A stretch of 45,382 bases of DNA, from the NCBI GenBank assembly GCA_036733985.1, contig DAIMZM010000006.1, positions 1 through 45,382 of the forward strand. The letters are read 5' to 3'. The position numbers were made by a program, and so were the translations under genes. The notes under the pieces are model-generated. The model made no database searches and had not been told where the DNA came from. It saw only the letters and a program-made list of their open reading frames with translations. This document shows positions 1 through 7,014 of this stretch, one piece after another (within the stretch, counting starts at the first letter, position 1; each line of letters begins with the position of its first letter). Origin of the DNA: DAIMZM01 sp036733985 (GTDB taxonomy: Bacteria > Bacillota > Dehalobacteriia > UBA4068).

Positions 1-98
1 GCCCGGGCCCAGGCGCTCATCACAATGCCGTTGCCGCAGCCGGAGCACCAAATATGAGGCAGATTACCGCGGAAATACTTTTCATATGCCGGTTTCAT
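1..98 (-). CDS. korB: 2-oxoacid:ferredoxin oxidoreductase beta subunit, N-terminal part (KorB-like)
   Basis: This is the first 32 codons of a leftward gene that runs off the left edge. The peptide opens MKPAYEKYFRGNLPHIWCSG and continues CGNGIVMSAWAR. The WCxGCGNG stretch is typical of the thiamine-diphosphate-binding beta subunit of KorAB/VorAB enzymes, where the cysteines belong to a [4Fe-4S] site. The start codon overlaps the korA stop (TAATG), which indicates translational coupling. With KorA and KorD it would oxidise a 2-oxoacid (2-oxoglutarate is the best guess) with CoA and reduce ferredoxin. Substrate choice cannot be read from this fragment. A separate gamma subunit gene probably follows outside the window, because the alpha subunit here has no gamma domain. 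Confidence 0.85.
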   Translation of the reverse strand, partial: MKPAYEKYFRGNLPHIWCSGCGNGIVMSAWAR

Positions 99-1234
99 TA
101 TTTCAGCACCTCCTTGACCATAGCCATGATCTCCTCGGGGATAATCAGTTCGCTGTCTACCCGGTCCAGGGAAAGCACAGGAACGCCGTCAGGGGCGATG
201 CGCTGGACTTCCCGGGCGTACTGGCCCATATTCATCTCCGGTACGATCACGGCTTTTTTGCCGGTGCAGGCAGCCCGGATCTTCTCCTCATGGATCGGCC
301 AAATGGTGATCGGCCGGAACAGGCCCACCTTCAAGCCCTGCTCCCGCAGTTCTTCCATGGCTTCCTGGGCGGAGCGGGCCACGCTGCCGTAAGCGATGAG
401 CAGCACATCGCAATCCTCGGTATTTATTTCTTCCCACTCAAAGATATCGTCAACAGCGCCTTCGATCTTGTTCACCAGGCGGCGGTTGAAAGCATCCACC
501 ACCGGCAGGGCGCTGGAATAGAAGCCTTTTTCATTATGGGTCAGGCCGGTGAGATGATAGCGGTAGCCCTCGCCGAAAGCGGCCATGGGCGGCACGCCGT
601 CCGCCTCTTTATTGGTGAAAGGCACATACTCTTCCGGCGGCATATCCGGCTTTTTGCGGTTGATGATCTCGATTTGCGCATCATCGTCCACATCAAAGCG
701 CTCCCGCAGATGGCCGATTTCCTCATCCAGCAGGAAGATCACCGGGGTGCGGTATTTTTCCGCCAGATTAAAAGCCTTGATGGTTTGAAAATAGGTTTCC
801 ATAACGGAATTGGGGGCAATGGCGATCATGGCATGGTCGCCATGAGAACCCCAGCGGGCCTGCTGGATATCGCCCTGGGAGGAAAGGGTGGGCAAACCGG
901 TGGAGGGGCCCATGCGCTGCACATCCACCACCACCACGGGAACCTCGGTAATGGAGGCGTAGCCGATCAGTTCCTGCATCAGGGAAAAGCCAGGGCCGGA
1001 GGTGGCGGTAAAAGCCTTGGCGCCGGTGGCGGAGGCGCCGATGATCGCGCCCATGGAGGCGATCTCGTCTTCCATCTGGATGAACTTGCCGCCTTGGAGC
1101 GGCATCATCTCCGACATATGTTCAGCGATTTCCGTGGAGGGCGTGATGGGATAGCCCGCATAAAAAGAAGCGCCGGCTTTCAGCGCACCCAGAGCGCAGG
1201 CCTCGTTGCCTTGTACCAATCTGACCTTACTCAT
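98..1234 (-). CDS. korA: 2-oxoacid:ferredoxin oxidoreductase alpha subunit (KorA/VorB-like)
   Basis: This 378-residue protein carries the pyrimidine-binding domain and transketolase C-terminal domain of ferredoxin-dependent 2-oxoacid oxidoreductases. Family marks are GYPITPSTE at residues 27-35 and the MEDEIASMGAIIGAS stretch near residue 55, whose glutamate activates thiamine diphosphate. It lacks the N-terminal gamma domain found in the fused ~570-residue KorA proteins, so the enzyme should be of the separate-subunit type. It overlaps korD upstream and korB downstream by TAATG junctions, giving a tight korD-korA-korB operon. The likely role is reversible oxidative decarboxylation of 2-oxoglutarate or a branched-chain 2-oxoacid with reduction of ferredoxin. 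KorA is the best family label; VorB is the main alternative. Confidence 0.88.
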   Translation of the reverse strand: MSKVRLVQGNEACALGALKAGASFYAGYPITPSTEIAEHMSEMMPLQGGKFIQMEDEIASMGAIIGASATGAKAFTATSGPGFSLMQELIGYASITEVPVVVVDVQRMGPSTGLPTLSSQGDIQQARWGSHGDHAMIAIAPNSVMETYFQTIKAFNLAEKYRTPVIFLLDEEIGHLRERFDVDDDAQIEIINRKKPDMPPEEYVPFTNKEADGVPPMAAFGEGYRYHLTGLTHNEKGFYSSALPVVDAFNRRLVNKIEGAVDDIFEWEEINTEDCDVLLIAYGSVARSAQEAMEELREQGLKVGLFRPITIWPIHEEKIRAACTGKKAVIVPEMNMGQYAREVQRIAPDGVPVLSLDRVDSELIIPEEIMAMVKEVLK

Positions 1235-1455
1235 TAAGCTTCACCCTCCTTTTCCTCAACTTCCACACAGAAATCCGGGCAATGAAGTTCGCAGTTGCGG
1301 CAGCCAACGCAATTCTCAGGGTGCGTTACCACGGCTTTGCCGTCTGGCGCCAGGGTAAACACTTTTTCCGGTTTTCCCAGGCAGAGGCTTTCGCATATTC
1401 CGCAGGCCTTACATAGCTTGGAAAAGACCACAACATTAAAACTTTTTTTTGCCAT
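1234..1455 (-). CDS. korD: Two-cluster 4Fe-4S ferredoxin subunit (KorD-like)
   Basis: This 73-residue protein has two cysteine clusters, C15-x2-C18-x2-C21-x3-C25 and C49-x2-C52-x2-C55-x3-C59, as expected for two [4Fe-4S] clusters in the delta subunit that passes electrons from the thiamine site to soluble ferredoxin. I chose the ATG at 1455 (MAKKSF...) because an AGGAGG lies about 12 bases upstream. A TTG at 1476 is in frame but would put that Shine-Dalgarno inside the gene. It is the first gene of the kor operon and is coupled to korA by a TAATG overlap. Confidence 0.87.
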   Translation of the reverse strand: MAKKSFNVVVFSKLCKACGICESLCLGKPEKVFTLAPDGKAVVTHPENCVGCRNCELHCPDFCVEVEEKEGEA

Positions 1456-1519
1456 AGAGCGCTCATTCCTCCTCAATTATAATGCGGGACGAAGGCAGGC
1501 GTCCCCTGTGCACAGAATC

Positions 1520-1528
1520 ATTATACCA
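1520..1528 (-). promoter_or_regulatory. Extended -10 promoter of the kor operon
   Basis: Read on the minus strand this is TGGTATAAT, a perfect extended -10 element 65 bases upstream of the korD start. The hexamer 17 bases further up is a poor -35, which suits an extended -10 or activator-dependent promoter. The leader contains a small hairpin (GGGACG at 1486-1491 pairing with CGTCCC at 1500-1505) just before the ribosome site. Confidence 0.6.
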
Positions 1529-1554
1529 CAACCCCTTCGGCAGTGGATACATTA

Positions 1555-1658
1555 GCGAATATTACAAATATTTCGCAAAACCGCTTTTACGCTTACTACA
1601 ATAACTTCTTAACAAGAGTTATAGGCGCGGCCTGATTTACCTTTTTAAGCTTAAAAAG
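1555..1658. repeat. Two palindromes upstream of the kor promoter (candidate operators)
   Basis: 1555-1576 is an imperfect inverted repeat (GCGAATATT, then AATATTTCGC) lying about 30-50 bases upstream of the kor -10 box, where an activator would sit. 1641-1658 is a perfect 18-base palindrome, CTTTTTAAGC followed by TTAAAAAG. The stretch between hycI and korD (1477-1757) holds no gene, only these repeats, the promoter and the hycI terminator. Confidence 0.4.
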
Positions 1659-1705
1659 CGTCAATGTTCAGAAAACCGGCCAATTGAGCCGTTTGCCCTG
1701 CTGTA

Positions 1706-1736
1706 AAACGCCGCTATCTTTACGATAGCGGCGTTT
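1706..1736 (-). terminator. Rho-independent terminator of the hydrogenase operon
   Basis: A perfect 13-bp stem (1706-1718 with 1724-1736, loop TTTAC) stands 21 bases past the hycI stop. On the minus strand the stem is followed by TTTTAC. It separates the hydrogenase operon from the kor operon on the same strand. Confidence 0.8.
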
Positions 1737-1757
1737 GATCATTTTTCCAGATAAAAA

Positions 1758-2258
1758 TTATTGATTGCCAGGCTTAGGCGGGAATTTAGCCAATAAATAG
1801 CCGGCCACTTCCGCCACCGCGGCTTTGATTCCCGCCGAAGGTTCTGTGGCAAATTCCGTTTGCCCGGGCTGTATACCCAAAATCAGGGTTTCCACCCCGG
1901 TTTCCCGGCGCAAATAGTCGATCAGCACTGTGAAGGGCAGCATATGGGTGGAGAAACTGAAGCTTTTCACCTCAGCCGCGTCGATCAGGCGGATCTCCCC
2001 CACCTGACTCCCCACAAAAGCCGCGTCCACCAGCAGCAGCAGATCCGGCTGATAGCTTTTGACCAGGCCGGTAAAATTTTCCGGCGCGGTGGAACCGGCC
2101 AGGGCCAGCAAAGCCGGGTTCGGCCCGGCTGCCTGCAGGCCCGCCGCCAGCAGCATGCCGGCGGCGTCGTCGCCGCATAATTCGGAACCGGCGCCCAGCA
2201 CAGCCAGTTTGGCGCAGCCGGCCAGGGCTTGATCCAGCTGGGTTTGCCAATCCGTCAT
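1758..2258 (-). CDS. hycI: Hydrogenase maturation endopeptidase, HycI type
   Basis: This 166-residue protein matches the M52 family of [NiFe] hydrogenase maturation proteases. Visible marks are LGAGSELCGDD (residues 21-31) with the acidic Ni ligand, VDAAFVG with D78, and the histidine in STHMLP (H105). The protease clips the C-terminal tail of the large subunit after nickel insertion. The large subunit at 3572-4798 has such a tail of 47 residues after its second CxxC, which fits. It is the last gene of the hydrogenase operon and overlaps the ferredoxin-like subunit by an ATGA junction. HycI is the closest named type because the partner is a group 4 enzyme. Confidence 0.88.
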   Translation of the reverse strand: MTDWQTQLDQALAGCAKLAVLGAGSELCGDDAAGMLLAAGLQAAGPNPALLALAGSTAPENFTGLVKSYQPDLLLLVDAAFVGSQVGEIRLIDAAEVKSFSFSTHMLPFTVLIDYLRRETGVETLILGIQPGQTEFATEPSAGIKAAVAEVAGYLLAKFPPKPGNQ

Positions 2259-2614
2259 AGCTTGAGCTTCAGGTCTTTCCGGTCCAGGGTGGCCAGCTCC
2301 ACGTCAGTGGACATGGCCAGGCAGCCTTTGCGGCAGCTATCCACGCACTGGGCGCAGAAAATGCAATGATCCAGCCGGAGGTGGCATTCAAATTTTTTAT
2401 CTTCCTTGGTGCCCACATTGATGATTTCAATGGCATTGGCAGGGCAATCCCTGACGCAGAGATTGCAGCCGATGCAGCCCTCATTGGTATAGGTGAGCCG
2501 GCCCCGGTAATTGGGGTCGATCTGCAGGCCGCCCTTGGGATAAGCGATGGTGGCCGGTTTTTTCAGCAAATGCTTCAAGGCAAACCCGGCAACCTTACCC
2601 GGTCCCTTCTTCAT
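2255..2614 (-). CDS. Group 4 hydrogenase ferredoxin-like subunit (NuoI/EchF/MbhN-like)
   Basis: This 119-residue protein holds two [4Fe-4S] motifs, C47-x2-C50-x2-C53-x3-C57 and C84-x2-C87-x2-C90-x3-C94, spaced as in the NuoI-type subunit of complex I and energy-converting hydrogenases. It would relay electrons from ferredoxin to the small subunit. I set the start at 2614 (MKKGPGKVAGF) because it forms a TGATG overlap with the NuoH-like gene; a longer frame to 2689 only reads through the preceding gene. There is no NuoE/F/G-type NADH module in the operon, so ferredoxin is the expected donor. Confidence 0.87.
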   Translation of the reverse strand: MKKGPGKVAGFALKHLLKKPATIAYPKGGLQIDPNYRGRLTYTNEGCIGCNLCVRDCPANAIEIINVGTKEDKKFECHLRLDHCIFCAQCVDSCRKGCLAMSTDVELATLDRKDLKLKL

Positions 2615-3549
2615 CAGTTCAGCACCCCTTTCAACAGCAGATTGGCGATGATCTGGATCAAGGCCAGCGGCGTTAAGTACTTCCAGCAAAAAGCCACCAT
2701 CTGGTCGATACGCACCCGGGCCATAATGGATTTGAACAAAGCCAGGATAAAGAGGATGGCCAGGGTCTTTAAGACATAGACCAGAAAGCCCAGCCAGGGG
2801 GAAGCGGGATGGAGGGGCAGGAATACCGCGGCGATCAGGGAAGCCACCACCACCAGCTCGGAATCCACAGCCATGCGGAAGATGGCGTAAAAGCGGCCGC
2901 TGTATTCCACAAAGGTGCCGGAAACCACCTCGGTCTCAGCTTCGGCAATATCAAAGGGCACCCGCTCCAGCTTGCCTTCGCAGGCCACGATGGCCACCAG
3001 GAAAGCGGGGATATTGATCAGCAGCTGCAAAGGATGGGCCGCGTAATAGGCGGTCATGCCCGACAGGGACCAGGTGTCCGCCAGCAGGGCCGGGCCCAGC
3101 AGCGCCATGAACAGGGGCACCTCATAAGAGAAGAGCTGGGTCAGGGCGCGCACCGCGCCGATGGTGGCGTAAACGCTGGTGGAATACCAACCGGCCAGGA
3201 AGAAACAGAGGGTGGGGATGGTCAGCAAATACAGCACCACGATCAAATCGCCTTCAAAGGGGAAGAGGGAATTGACGCCGTACAGGGGGATGTAGAGATA
3301 AGCCGCGGTGACGGCCGCCAGGGCCACCACCGGCAGAAAGGCGAAAACCCGCTTATCCGCGCCCTCAGGAATGACGCTCTCTTTGCCCAGCAGTTTCAGA
3401 AAGTCCGCCAGGGGCTGGAACCAGGGGGGGCCCATGCGGTTTTGCAGACGGGAATAGATTTTGCGGTCCAGGTATTCGAAGATCAGGCCGTAAACACCCA
3501 GAAAGACAAAACCGGGAAATATCAGGATATTAAACAATGCCAGCAGCAT
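2614..3549 (-). CDS. Group 4 hydrogenase membrane anchor subunit (NuoH/HyfC/EchB-like)
   Basis: This 311-residue polytopic membrane protein belongs to the complex I subunit 1 family. The segment YLDRKIYSRLQNRMGPPWFQ near residue 30 corresponds to the conserved first cytoplasmic loop (ER...QxRxGP) of NuoH, and VPFDIAEAETEVVSG is the conserved acidic loop facing the quinone or hydrogenase module. In this family it docks the peripheral arm onto the ion-pumping arm. I chose 3549 (MLLALFN) because GGAAGG lies correctly before it; the in-frame extension to 3597 covers the ribosome site. It lies 22 bases after the large-subunit gene and overlaps the NuoI-like gene. Confidence 0.88.
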   Translation of the reverse strand: MLLALFNILIFPGFVFLGVYGLIFEYLDRKIYSRLQNRMGPPWFQPLADFLKLLGKESVIPEGADKRVFAFLPVVALAAVTAAYLYIPLYGVNSLFPFEGDLIVVLYLLTIPTLCFFLAGWYSTSVYATIGAVRALTQLFSYEVPLFMALLGPALLADTWSLSGMTAYYAAHPLQLLINIPAFLVAIVACEGKLERVPFDIAEAETEVVSGTFVEYSGRFYAIFRMAVDSELVVVASLIAAVFLPLHPASPWLGFLVYVLKTLAILFILALFKSIMARVRIDQMVAFCWKYLTPLALIQIIANLLLKGVLN

Positions 3550-3571
3550 AATATACCTTCCTTCCGGCGGA

Positions 3572-4798
3572 TTAGAGGATGATTTTCCGCTCCGCAATTT
3601 TTATCTTCGAGACGTCGAAGCCTTGTTTCTTGTAAAAATCGATGCTGTAGCGGCGGAGCGCGTTCCACTCCAGCAGGCGGTTTTCCCTGCCGTCCGGATC
3701 CAGGATGCGGATCGCCCGGTCCGTGCAGGAATAGCAGGGATCAATGGCCGCGATGATGATAGGCACATCCGCCAGATAATCCCCTTCCAGCATATGGGCC
3801 ATGCCATGCCAGTTGGCCTCGGAGGCTGCCCGCACCCGCACCCGGTCCGGCTTTTCCGTACCGTTGCTGCGCACATAATGGGTATCCTCGCCCCGGGGCG
3901 CTTCGGTGCGGCTGAAGGCCTCCCCTTCCGGGATCTTCCGGGGCATTTTGGCCGTGAGCTCACCCTCGGGCAGATTATCTAAGGCTTCCCGGATCATGCG
4001 GATGCTGTCCATGATCTCCAGCACCCGGACCACTGCCCGGCCAAAGACGTCGCAATGGTTATCCGTGACCGGCTGCACCTTGATTTCATCATAAGCGATA
4101 TAGGGGTCAATGGCCCGGACGTCGTCCGGCACATTGGAGGCCCGGGCCACCGGGCCCACAGCCCCGTATTTCAGGGCGTCCTCATGGGAAAGCCTGCCCA
4201 CACCGGAAAGCCGGGCGGCCAGAGTGGTCTCGGAGAGGGCCAGCTCAATACAGTATTTGTTCTCTTCCTCGATAAAGTCCAGCGTGCTGCGGATATCCGC
4301 CATCATTTCCGGCGTCAGGTCCCGGCGTACGCCGCCCAGGGTATTGATGCCGTAATTGACCCGGTTGCCCCCCAGCATCGCCAGGATATCCAGCACCCGC
4401 TCCCGGTCCCGCCAGGAATACATCAGCAGGGTATCGAAGCCGATCTCATGGCCGGCAATGCCCAGCCACAGCAAATGGCTGTGCAAGCGCTCCAGCTCCG
4501 CCATGATCACCCGGATATAGGCGGCCCGGCGGGGAATGGATACACCGGCCAGCTCTTCCACGGCCTGGCAAAAAGCGGTGCTGTGGGTATGGGAGCAAAT
4601 GCCGCAAACCCGTTCGATGATATACAGATCCTGAATATAGGACCGGGCCTCGCAGGCCTTTTCCAGCCCCCGGTGATTATAGCCCACGCCCACCACGGCG
4701 TTGACCACCTTCTCGCCTTCCAGGGTAATGGTGAAGCAGCCCGGCTCTTTCAGGGAAGGATGCTGGGGCCCAATGGGTATGGTGATTTGTTTACTCAT
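3572..4798 (-). CDS. Group 4 [NiFe] hydrogenase large (catalytic) subunit, NuoD-like
   Basis: This 408-residue protein is homologous to NuoD but keeps both metal-binding motifs of a working hydrogenase: RVCGICSHTH with C65 and C68, and DPCYSCTDR with C355 and C358. Complex I NuoD lacks these cysteines, so this subunit should hold a NiFe(CN)2CO site and make or use H2. A 47-residue tail follows the second motif, and the operon ends with a HycI-type protease that would remove it after arginine 361. No separate electron-acceptor binding domain is present. It stands between the NuoC-like and NuoH-like genes with ~20-base gaps. Identification as group 4 is firm; the exact subgroup needs phylogeny. 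Confidence 0.93.
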   Translation of the reverse strand: MSKQITIPIGPQHPSLKEPGCFTITLEGEKVVNAVVGVGYNHRGLEKACEARSYIQDLYIIERVCGICSHTHSTAFCQAVEELAGVSIPRRAAYIRVIMAELERLHSHLLWLGIAGHEIGFDTLLMYSWRDRERVLDILAMLGGNRVNYGINTLGGVRRDLTPEMMADIRSTLDFIEEENKYCIELALSETTLAARLSGVGRLSHEDALKYGAVGPVARASNVPDDVRAIDPYIAYDEIKVQPVTDNHCDVFGRAVVRVLEIMDSIRMIREALDNLPEGELTAKMPRKIPEGEAFSRTEAPRGEDTHYVRSNGTEKPDRVRVRAASEANWHGMAHMLEGDYLADVPIIIAAIDPCYSCTDRAIRILDPDGRENRLLEWNALRRYSIDFYKKQGFDVSKIKIAERKIIL

Positions 4799-4818
4799 AA
4801 GTCTTGCCTCCTTCCCCC

Positions 4819-5349
4819 TTATTCCTGGGCCGCCGGCTCGGCAGCCACAGGCTCCGGCTCGGGCGGCGGCGGATTATAGGTCATGGTCTCTTTGTCGAAA
4901 TACTCTACTTTCCATTCCTTGCGCAGGGGATAATTCCCCTCCGGCCAGCCGTCCGGCAGCGGATAGGTGGGGCCGGGGGGCAGTTCCTCGACAATGGCGC
5001 CGAACAGGTCCACCAGCTCCCGCTCATGCCACAGGGCATTGGGGAAGATGGCGCAAACGGATTTGATGCGGGGATCCGCCTTGGGCGCTTTCTGCTTGAC
5101 CAGCAGCATCACTTTGTCATCATTGGACACCACATAGATAAAGCCCAGATCAGGCCCGTCATCCACGCCGATGACCAAGTGGAAGGTATGGAAACCGCCG
5201 TGGGTGGTCAGATAGTCAAAAACTTTCTCAAATTCCCGGCGGGGCAGCGGGTCCAGAAGCATACGCTGGCGGCGCTGGATCTTCACCTTGCCCTCCAGGA
5301 CGGGAAAGCGCTCGATAATGCCGTTTAAAACACGTTCTTCAGCAGCCAT
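4819..5349 (-). CDS. Group 4 hydrogenase NuoC-like (30-kDa type) subunit
   Basis: This 176-residue protein carries the complex I 30-kDa subunit domain. Its hallmark WHERELVDLFG lies near residue 107 and is followed by PLPDGWPEGNYPLRKEW, the usual end of the domain. The last ~18 residues are a proline-, glutamate- and alanine-rich tail (PPPPEPEPVAAEPAAQE) not expected from the family core; it may be a flexible tether or a contact to another subunit. In complex I-type enzymes NuoC supports the NuoD/NuoB core without cofactors. It is separate from the large subunit here, unlike the fused HycE/HyfG. Confidence 0.88.
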   Translation of the reverse strand: MAAEERVLNGIIERFPVLEGKVKIQRRQRMLLDPLPRREFEKVFDYLTTHGGFHTFHLVIGVDDGPDLGFIYVVSNDDKVMLLVKQKAPKADPRIKSVCAIFPNALWHERELVDLFGAIVEELPPGPTYPLPDGWPEGNYPLRKEWKVEYFDKETMTYNPPPPEPEPVAAEPAAQE

Positions 5350-5371
5350 AACTTTTCCCTCCTTATTGGCT

Positions 5372-5824
5372 TTATTCGGCTTTCTGGGCCTTTTCCAAAG
5401 CTGTCAGCAGCTTCACCACCGCGTCGATAATGGCCTCGGGCCGGGCGGCGCAGCCGGGCAGATAGGCGTCCACCGGGATCACGGAATCAATGCCGCCGTT
5501 CACGCAGTAGCAGCCGTCAAAAATCCCGCCGGAGCAGGCGCAGGTGCCCACGGCCAGCACAAATTTAGGCTCCGGCATCTGCTCGTAGATCTGCTTTAAA
5601 CGGTCCTTGGTCTGCAGGGTCACAGCGCCGGTGCACACCAGCACATCCGCGTGGCGGGGCGTACCCTGCTGCAGCAGACCGAAGCGCTCCACGTCAAAGC
5701 GGGGCGTCAGCGCGTCCACCACTTCGATATCACAGCCATTGCAGGCGCCGGCGTTAAAGTGGATGATCCACGGCGATTTCCTGCGGCCCCAGTCCACAGC
5801 TCTTTCCATAATGTTTTTAGACAT
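5372..5824 (-). CDS. Group 4 hydrogenase small subunit (NuoB/EchC/HycG-like)
   Basis: This 150-residue protein has the NuoB/hydrogenase small-subunit fold. Cysteines that would bind the proximal [4Fe-4S] cluster are C28 and C31 (AGACNGCDIE), C95 (VGTCACSGG) and C125 (LPGCAARPE). It passes electrons to the NiFe site in the NuoD-like subunit. At this size it holds a single cluster, as in group 4 enzymes, rather than the three of uptake hydrogenases. No twin-arginine signal is present, so the module should face the cytoplasm. Confidence 0.9.
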   Translation of the reverse strand: MSKNIMERAVDWGRRKSPWIIHFNAGACNGCDIEVVDALTPRFDVERFGLLQQGTPRHADVLVCTGAVTLQTKDRLKQIYEQMPEPKFVLAVGTCACSGGIFDGCYCVNGGIDSVIPVDAYLPGCAARPEAIIDAVVKLLTALEKAQKAE

Positions 5825-5840
5825 AGCTCAGGACCTCCTC

Positions 5841-6161
5841 CTAATCACGGAAAATAATCAGCAGGGCCAACACGCCCGCGGCCACATAAAGCAGGGGCAA
5901 AGTCAACGCGCCGTGGGGAGCCGTGGTAACGATCAGCACCAGCACATGCATGATGGTGAAGAAAAAGGCAAAGGGGAAGAACTGGCCGTAATCCGGGCTC
6001 ACATTATGAGTCACATGGCGCTGGCCGCAGGAGTAAGCCTCCAGCTTGCGGTCGCTCTGCTTGCCCGGGGCCGCCAGGGTGGCGGAGAAATAAGACAAAC
6101 CCAAACCCACGAACACCAGCAGCAGAACGGTGATGGGCGGTGAAAGCAAAAAGTTGGTCAT
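5841..6161 (-). CDS. NuoA-like membrane subunit within the hydrogenase operon
   Basis: This 106-residue protein has three hydrophobic segments (about residues 8-28, 59-80 and 86-104) and a polar loop, KLEAYSCGQ at residues 39-47, that matches the KxExYECG loop of complex I subunit A (NuoA/ND3). In complex I this loop sits at the NuoD/NuoH junction and helps couple electron transfer to ion pumping. The gene lies between the NuoK-like and NuoB-like genes, 14-16 bases from each. Most described Ech, Hyc, Hyf, Coo and Mbh hydrogenases have no recognised NuoA counterpart, so its presence is notable. Confidence 0.8.
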   Translation of the reverse strand: MTNFLLSPPITVLLLVFVGLGLSYFSATLAAPGKQSDRKLEAYSCGQRHVTHNVSPDYGQFFPFAFFFTIMHVLVLIVTTAPHGALTLPLLYVAAGVLALLIIFRD

Positions 6162-6175
6162 GATCGTTTTTCCCC

Positions 6176-6484
6176 CTATCCGTTCAGCTTATTCAGCTTG
6201 CCCACATTCATATCGCCGTTGATACGGTAAATATTGATGGCGATCCCCGCCGCCACCACAGCCACGATGACCTCCACCACGATCATGGTCACCACAAAGG
6301 TCTGGGAAAGGGCAATATTGCCGTTCAGGTAGCCGGCAAAGATCAGCAGCAGCGTAATGGCTTTCATCACGACTTCCACAGCAATGATGATGCGGATCAT
6401 ATTATGGGTGCGGGCCAAAAGATAGAGGCCGGTGATGATCAGCAAAAAAGCTGCGGTGAGTATGGCGATGGTCAGGATATTCAT
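6176..6484 (-). CDS. NuoK-like membrane subunit
   Basis: This 102-residue protein has three predicted membrane helices. GLYLLARTHNMIRIIIAVEV near residue 20 contains the membrane glutamate (in AVEVVM) characteristic of NuoK/MrpC, and a second glutamate (VVEVIVAV) lies in the third helix, as in NuoK. These buried carboxylates belong to the proton path at the base of the antiporter arm. The start overlaps the NuoJ-like stop by ATGA. MrpC is a related family, but the J-K-A context favours NuoK. Confidence 0.85.
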   Translation of the reverse strand: MNILTIAILTAAFLLIITGLYLLARTHNMIRIIIAVEVVMKAITLLLIFAGYLNGNIALSQTFVVTMIVVEVIVAVVAAGIAINIYRINGDMNVGKLNKLNG

Positions 6485-6999
6485 GCCTTTCCCCCCTCCC
6501 TAAACAGAATGACGACGGCAAAAGCGCCGGCTAGGATTATGATGATCTGGCCCAGCACGTCCGCCTGACGCATATTCCACAAAGCTTCCTTGAAAGTGGC
6601 GGCGGGGGTAAAGGTGCCGGAGAGAAGCGGGCTGGTTGCCGCCGGGCTGATGACGAAGCCCCCCAGTACCAGCAGGGCGATCATGGCCACGCCGGCAAAG
6701 ATCAGGATAAAGGGCAAAGAGGCGAAACGGCTTTTATGGGCGCTGACCTTTTCCGGCTGCTTGCGGTCGGTGGCGGTCAGGCTGATAGCGCTGATAAAAA
6801 TCGCGGTGACCAGGCCGGCGCAAACCGAGAGCTCGAACAGAGCCGCCCAGGAAGCGCCCATCAGGAACAGCACCACGGCCAGGAGGGCGCTGATACCGGC
6901 CAGGGAGACGGCGGCTTTCACCATGCTGCGAAACATGGCCGCAGCCAGGCCCAACAGCACCATGGCGGCCAGGCAAATCACAATAATATTTTGTTGCAT
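6481..6999 (-). CDS. NuoJ-like membrane subunit
   Basis: This 172-residue protein has about five hydrophobic helices. The third, ALFELSVCAGLVTAIFISAI, matches the conserved helix of complex I subunit J, which contains the pi-bulge that switches in the coupling mechanism; its glutamate is in ALFELSV. A polar loop of ~25 residues follows. It is placed directly before NuoK with a 4-base overlap, the same order as in complex I operons. Confidence 0.82.
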   Translation of the reverse strand: MQQNIIVICLAAMVLLGLAAAMFRSMVKAAVSLAGISALLAVVLFLMGASWAALFELSVCAGLVTAIFISAISLTATDRKQPEKVSAHKSRFASLPFILIFAGVAMIALLVLGGFVISPAATSPLLSGTFTPAATFKEALWNMRQADVLGQIIIILAGAFAVVILFREGGKA

Positions 7000-7014
7000 A
7001 GGCTCACCCCCTCT

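Noticed and set aside
86..1237. Long plus-strand open frame opposite korA
   Set aside because: It is the antisense shadow of a GC-rich gene: rich in H, G and Q, no ribosome site, no family resemblance, while the minus strand encodes clear KorA motifs.
1455..1476. TTG start for korD at 1476
   Set aside because: It would place the AGGAGG ribosome site inside the gene; the ATG at 1455 lies after that site and matches the family start.
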